A stretch of DNA of 64,000 nucleotides from Telmatactis stephensoni (lineage: Eukaryota > Cnidaria > Anthozoa > Actiniaria > Isophelliidae): assembly GCA_029948255.1 (NCBI GenBank), contig JALIZF010001915.1, positions 1,240,001 to 1,304,000 of the forward strand. The letters are read 5' to 3'. The position numbers and the translations under genes were made by a program. Position 1 is the first letter of the stretch; each line of letters opens with the position of its first letter. Shown piece after piece: positions 61,195 to 64,000 of this stretch. The notes under the pieces were generated by a model. That model had not been told where the DNA came from and searched no databases. It saw only the letters and a program-made list of their open reading frames with translations.

Positions 61195-61465
61195 CAGCAG
61201 AATTTAAAACTCGAACTCTAATAGCTGAAAATTGATTGAATTGTATAGATTGTTTACTGTCTTGCATGTGAAAATGAAAGAAAATTGCTTCGTAATCCTT
61301 GCAGTACTCTATAAAAGTATTTGTTTGTTGGACAAAATTGTAATTCCAGTGGGAAAACTGTTGTACAACGACGATTTGCTTGCAATTTTCTTTCATTTTC
61401 ACATGCAGGACAGTAAACAATCTATATATAATCAATTTTCAGCAATTAGAGTTCTAAATTCTGCG
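61195..61465. mobile_element. Foldback MITE with AAAATGAAAGAAAATTGC arms
   Basis: About 95-bp arms (left TTGCATGTGAAAATGAAAGA, right TCTTTCATTTTCACATGCA) separated by ~85 bp, giving near-identical short ORFs on opposite strands. Confidence 0.8.
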
Positions 61466-62467
61466 GATAATTTATTCCCCTTTTTACAAATTTTTCTTTA
61501 GTTGGCTTCAAACAGAAAATGATAAAATTGAAAACCAATAGACGAAAGTTCCTCGGCCATTTATCATTGAGAACTATGTTAAGATATTGTTTTACGTTCA
61601 CCTAAAGTATTATATCTGCATTATATACATAGTATTTTTTATTCAGGATAGTTTTATATATTGTATATATACTTTTCTTGTAAAGCGCTCTTGATTCAGA
61701 ATCTCGTTAGCCATAGCGCTTAAGTTGTTATTATTGTTATTATTTAATTCTCTGTCCGTCTGTATGTCTTCTCTGTGGGAGAAAGGCGGGGAAGATGTAG
61801 CCTTTATAGTTTAGATCGACATTAACAAACCACCCGCAGAGAGTCTGCGCGGGTAGTACTCAAGACACCCTATTTCTTACAGCGCATGTCCGACAAAAAC
61901 GAAGACAAAATCCATGCGCAATCGACATAGCGGAAAAACAGTTAAGCGGCCGTTTTCATAGTTTTTTTCATAAACTGATGATGAAGTATGAAAAACAGTA
62001 ACTGCTACAGTTTTACTGGCTTTAATAAAAACTTTTTACCAAACCTTGTGACGTTACAGTAAAACTTCGTGGGGATATTTATTAAAACAATGATTTTTCT
62101 GCTGATCAAAATGTCGCCTCTCCCGAAGTACAGGGCATTATATCTCAGAGACGTATGCACCAAATTTTGATATTATTTGATATTTTGTTCTTGGTGTCTA
62201 AAACGGCTTGTATGCAAAATATTGAGCCTTAAAAACGTATGGTGTCCTTATAGATGGAGGCTGTAAAACGTTTTTCCGCCCTGTCTGCGCAATCCGTAAG
62301 CAATCTCGTTCCCAGAGCCGATTTTTCTTACTGCGCATGCTCGCAGAAAAAATAATCGCCTCTGGGGACGAGATTGAATTTTGAGTTGATTATACCTTAT
62401 ATTCTTTATTCTTTAAATTATGCCTTCAGTGACTTCTCTAAGTTTACACGTTCAATAGAATAAACAG

Positions 62468-62757
62468 ATACACCTATTTCAATAAATGTTGTCGGTAAAA
62501 GCCTACGCGACTCATCCGAAAGGAAGCATGGGTAATAATTACTAAAGCTGTAAAACCACACACACATCCACACCATAATTCAACTTCAACTTGCCATGGC
62601 CTAATACATCAAAGAGCTTCATTTTTTTTCTGATGCTAAAATCAAGACCAAGGCGAAAAAGAGAGTGAAATTTTGCAACTACCCATGTTCCTTTTCGGTC
62701 TTGTCGCGTAGGCTTGAGACCTCTCATACGACAACCTTTTTTGAAATAGGTATATTT
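62468..62757. mobile_element. ACACCTATTTC-family MITE, copy 4
   Basis: TACACCTATTTCAATAAATG plus TTGTCGG faces GACAACCTTTTTTGAAATAG plus GTATA. The subterminal CCTACGCGACTC/GTCGCGTAGGC pair is also inverted. Interior AGTGAAATTTTGCAACTACC is shared with the 16987 copy. Confidence 0.8.
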
Positions 62758-63500
62758 TAAGGATACACGGGAAACAATCGAGTACTTCACTTTGAACCCT
62801 AGTGGCGCTCTTACTTTACGTTAACTCCTAATAAAATATACATTTTCTAAAAGCCTAAAGACAAAAATTTATAAAACATTTATATATCTTATATATATAT
62901 ATCTTTTTCCCATAAAACTGATTAATTTGGGAATTATCAAGTACCGAAGAAAAAGCGCAGTTTCGGAATTTGAGGTTTATTCTCCTTCCGTTTTGTATGG
63001 ACGGATCAAATTTTTATTCCACCTTGTTTTGCCAACATTGATCTCACAAAGTGTGTCTGTTTTTTTTTTAAATTAACGCTCCATTTTCTAATTGAATTTT
63101 GGAGTTCGAATGGGTGTTTTTAGGGGCCCTCTTCACAAAATGCCTCATATCTAAAGAAAGAATAGAAAAAAAAGCAAACGCAGACATACTTTGGAAGATC
63201 AATATCTTTTGAATCAACTTGCCAAATATCGTTGAAATTGATTGATTGCCGGGGGAGAATAAACCTTTTAAAGTTGCATTTTTCTCTAAAAACTCTTTCC
63301 GAGAAAAGCATGATTTTAACTTTCAAAGGATTAAGTTTATTTACACAGGGGTGATTATTTTGTTTTAAAATAACTCGCTTTGTAAAAAAACGTTTTAATT
63401 TGCTTTTCTTATAAAATGAAAGATTATACCTAATTAACCTTACAGCACGTTTTCTAACAATTAGCAATTTGAAGCGATTTTGTGTCCCGTGTATCCTTAA
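62757..63500. mobile_element. TTAA-bounded element (piggyBac-like ends)
   Basis: TTAAGGATACACGGGAAACA at 62757 faces GTGTCCCGTGTATCCTTAA ending at 63500, so TTAA is duplicated. It is 744 bp without a transposase. It inserted exactly beside the preceding MITE. TTAA targets occur in piggyBac and Kolobok families; I cannot choose. Confidence 0.7.
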
Positions 63501-63536
63501 GGAGAAGGAACGAAAGCATCAATACCCTGGTATCAA

Positions 63537-63655
63537 ATAAAGGCTTTAGCTCAATTTGGTGTTTCTGTGTTGTTTGTTGTGTTGTGTCGAAACAGGCAAC
63601 GATCCACACATCAACAACACAGGAAGCCCAAGATTGTGCTAAAGCCTCTGGTCCC
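63537..63655. mobile_element. Short inverted-repeat element, AGGCTTTAGC ends
   Basis: AGGCTTTAGCTCAATTTGGT faces the inverted AAGATTGTGCTAAAGCCTCT, with TGTGTTGTTTG/CAACAACACA inside. Boundaries are approximate. Confidence 0.55.
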
Positions 63656-63786
63656 ATATAACTTATTGATGCTCTACCCTCCATTTGAGAGAATTTAGGT
63701 CGTCCTTCCCTTCCCCTTCCCCCTTCCCGAGGGCCGGTCTAGCAGGCTAAATGTGCGGTAGTAACAAAGGATTCAGATTTAGTAAA

Positions 63787-63922
63787 CACTTTGTAGTAAA
63801 AGACGATCGACGTTTCGATCGACGTTTGCTGTTCATCTCACATTTATAATCGTACTCATCTCTTAGTTTTTGACTTGATAATGATGTTAAGAAACGTCGA
63901 AACGTCGTCTTTTACTTTTTAA
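63787..63922. mobile_element. Inverted-repeat element, AAAGACGATCGACGTTTCGA ends
   Basis: GTAAAAGACGATCGACGTTT faces AACGTCGAAACGTCGTCTTT plus TAC. The left arm contains a small internal duplication of GATCGACGTTT. Confidence 0.6.
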
Positions 63923-64000
63923 ATAAATTTTTATCACTCTTATGGATTTTAAGAGTATCATAGAGTTAAACTTTTGCTATAAAGTAAAGGATTCAGCGTC

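Overview
This is an AT-rich window from an animal nuclear genome, most likely an anthozoan cnidarian (stony coral or sea anemone). The clues are an intronless class A GPCR, a SHANK gene in many phased exons, short exons with GT/AG introns, and a very high load of short palindromic DNA transposons and microsatellites. The species cannot be fixed from the sequence alone.

Layout. From 1 to 20100 there is one recognisable gene, an intronless rhodopsin-like receptor on the minus strand (2894-4036). The rest of that stretch is repeats: 32-bp, 39-bp and ~190-bp tandem arrays, a long GA/GAAA tract and several MITEs. From 20104 to 25019 lies RPL10A (plus strand, four coding exons, TOP-like start, poly(A) signal). 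One extra base in exon 3 breaks its frame, and its first long intron holds a fresh-looking Mutator-like element. From 47686 down to 26636 (minus strand) lies a complete-looking SHANK scaffold gene: 21 phase-compatible exons giving about 1748 codons, with SPN domain, ankyrin repeats, SH3, class I PDZ, a very large proline-rich exon with three Homer-type PPxxF motifs, and a C-terminal SAM domain. The large exon carries two opposite frameshifts about 420 bp apart. A separate exon with its own start codon (36162-36348) sits in the intron that splits the SH3 domain and can splice in phase to the second SH3 half, which predicts a short SHANK isoform from an internal promoter. RPL10A and SHANK converge tail to tail. 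From 47.7 to 64 kb I see no convincing gene, apart from a weak secreted-peptide-like ORF at 53442-53624. That region is filled with palindromic elements, SINEs and simple repeats.

Mobile elements. At least seven copies of one ~100-150-bp palindromic family (ends TAGAGCAGATTTCGTATGAG, TA target) are spread over the window. Two other foldback families share its outer bases. A degenerate 39-bp minisatellite at 9.4-11.4 kb is interrupted by four DNA elements, and its own repeat unit serves as the empty site, so target duplications of TTA and TA can be read directly. tRNA-derived SINEs are present at 31.3, 32.0, 44.2 and 57.9 kb.

Limits. All exon boundaries come from reading frame, splice dinucleotides and remembered similarity to animal SHANK and RPL10A proteins. 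No alignment, transcript or database search was run. Three single-base frame breaks in otherwise conserved genes point to residual assembly indels, but real variants cannot be excluded.
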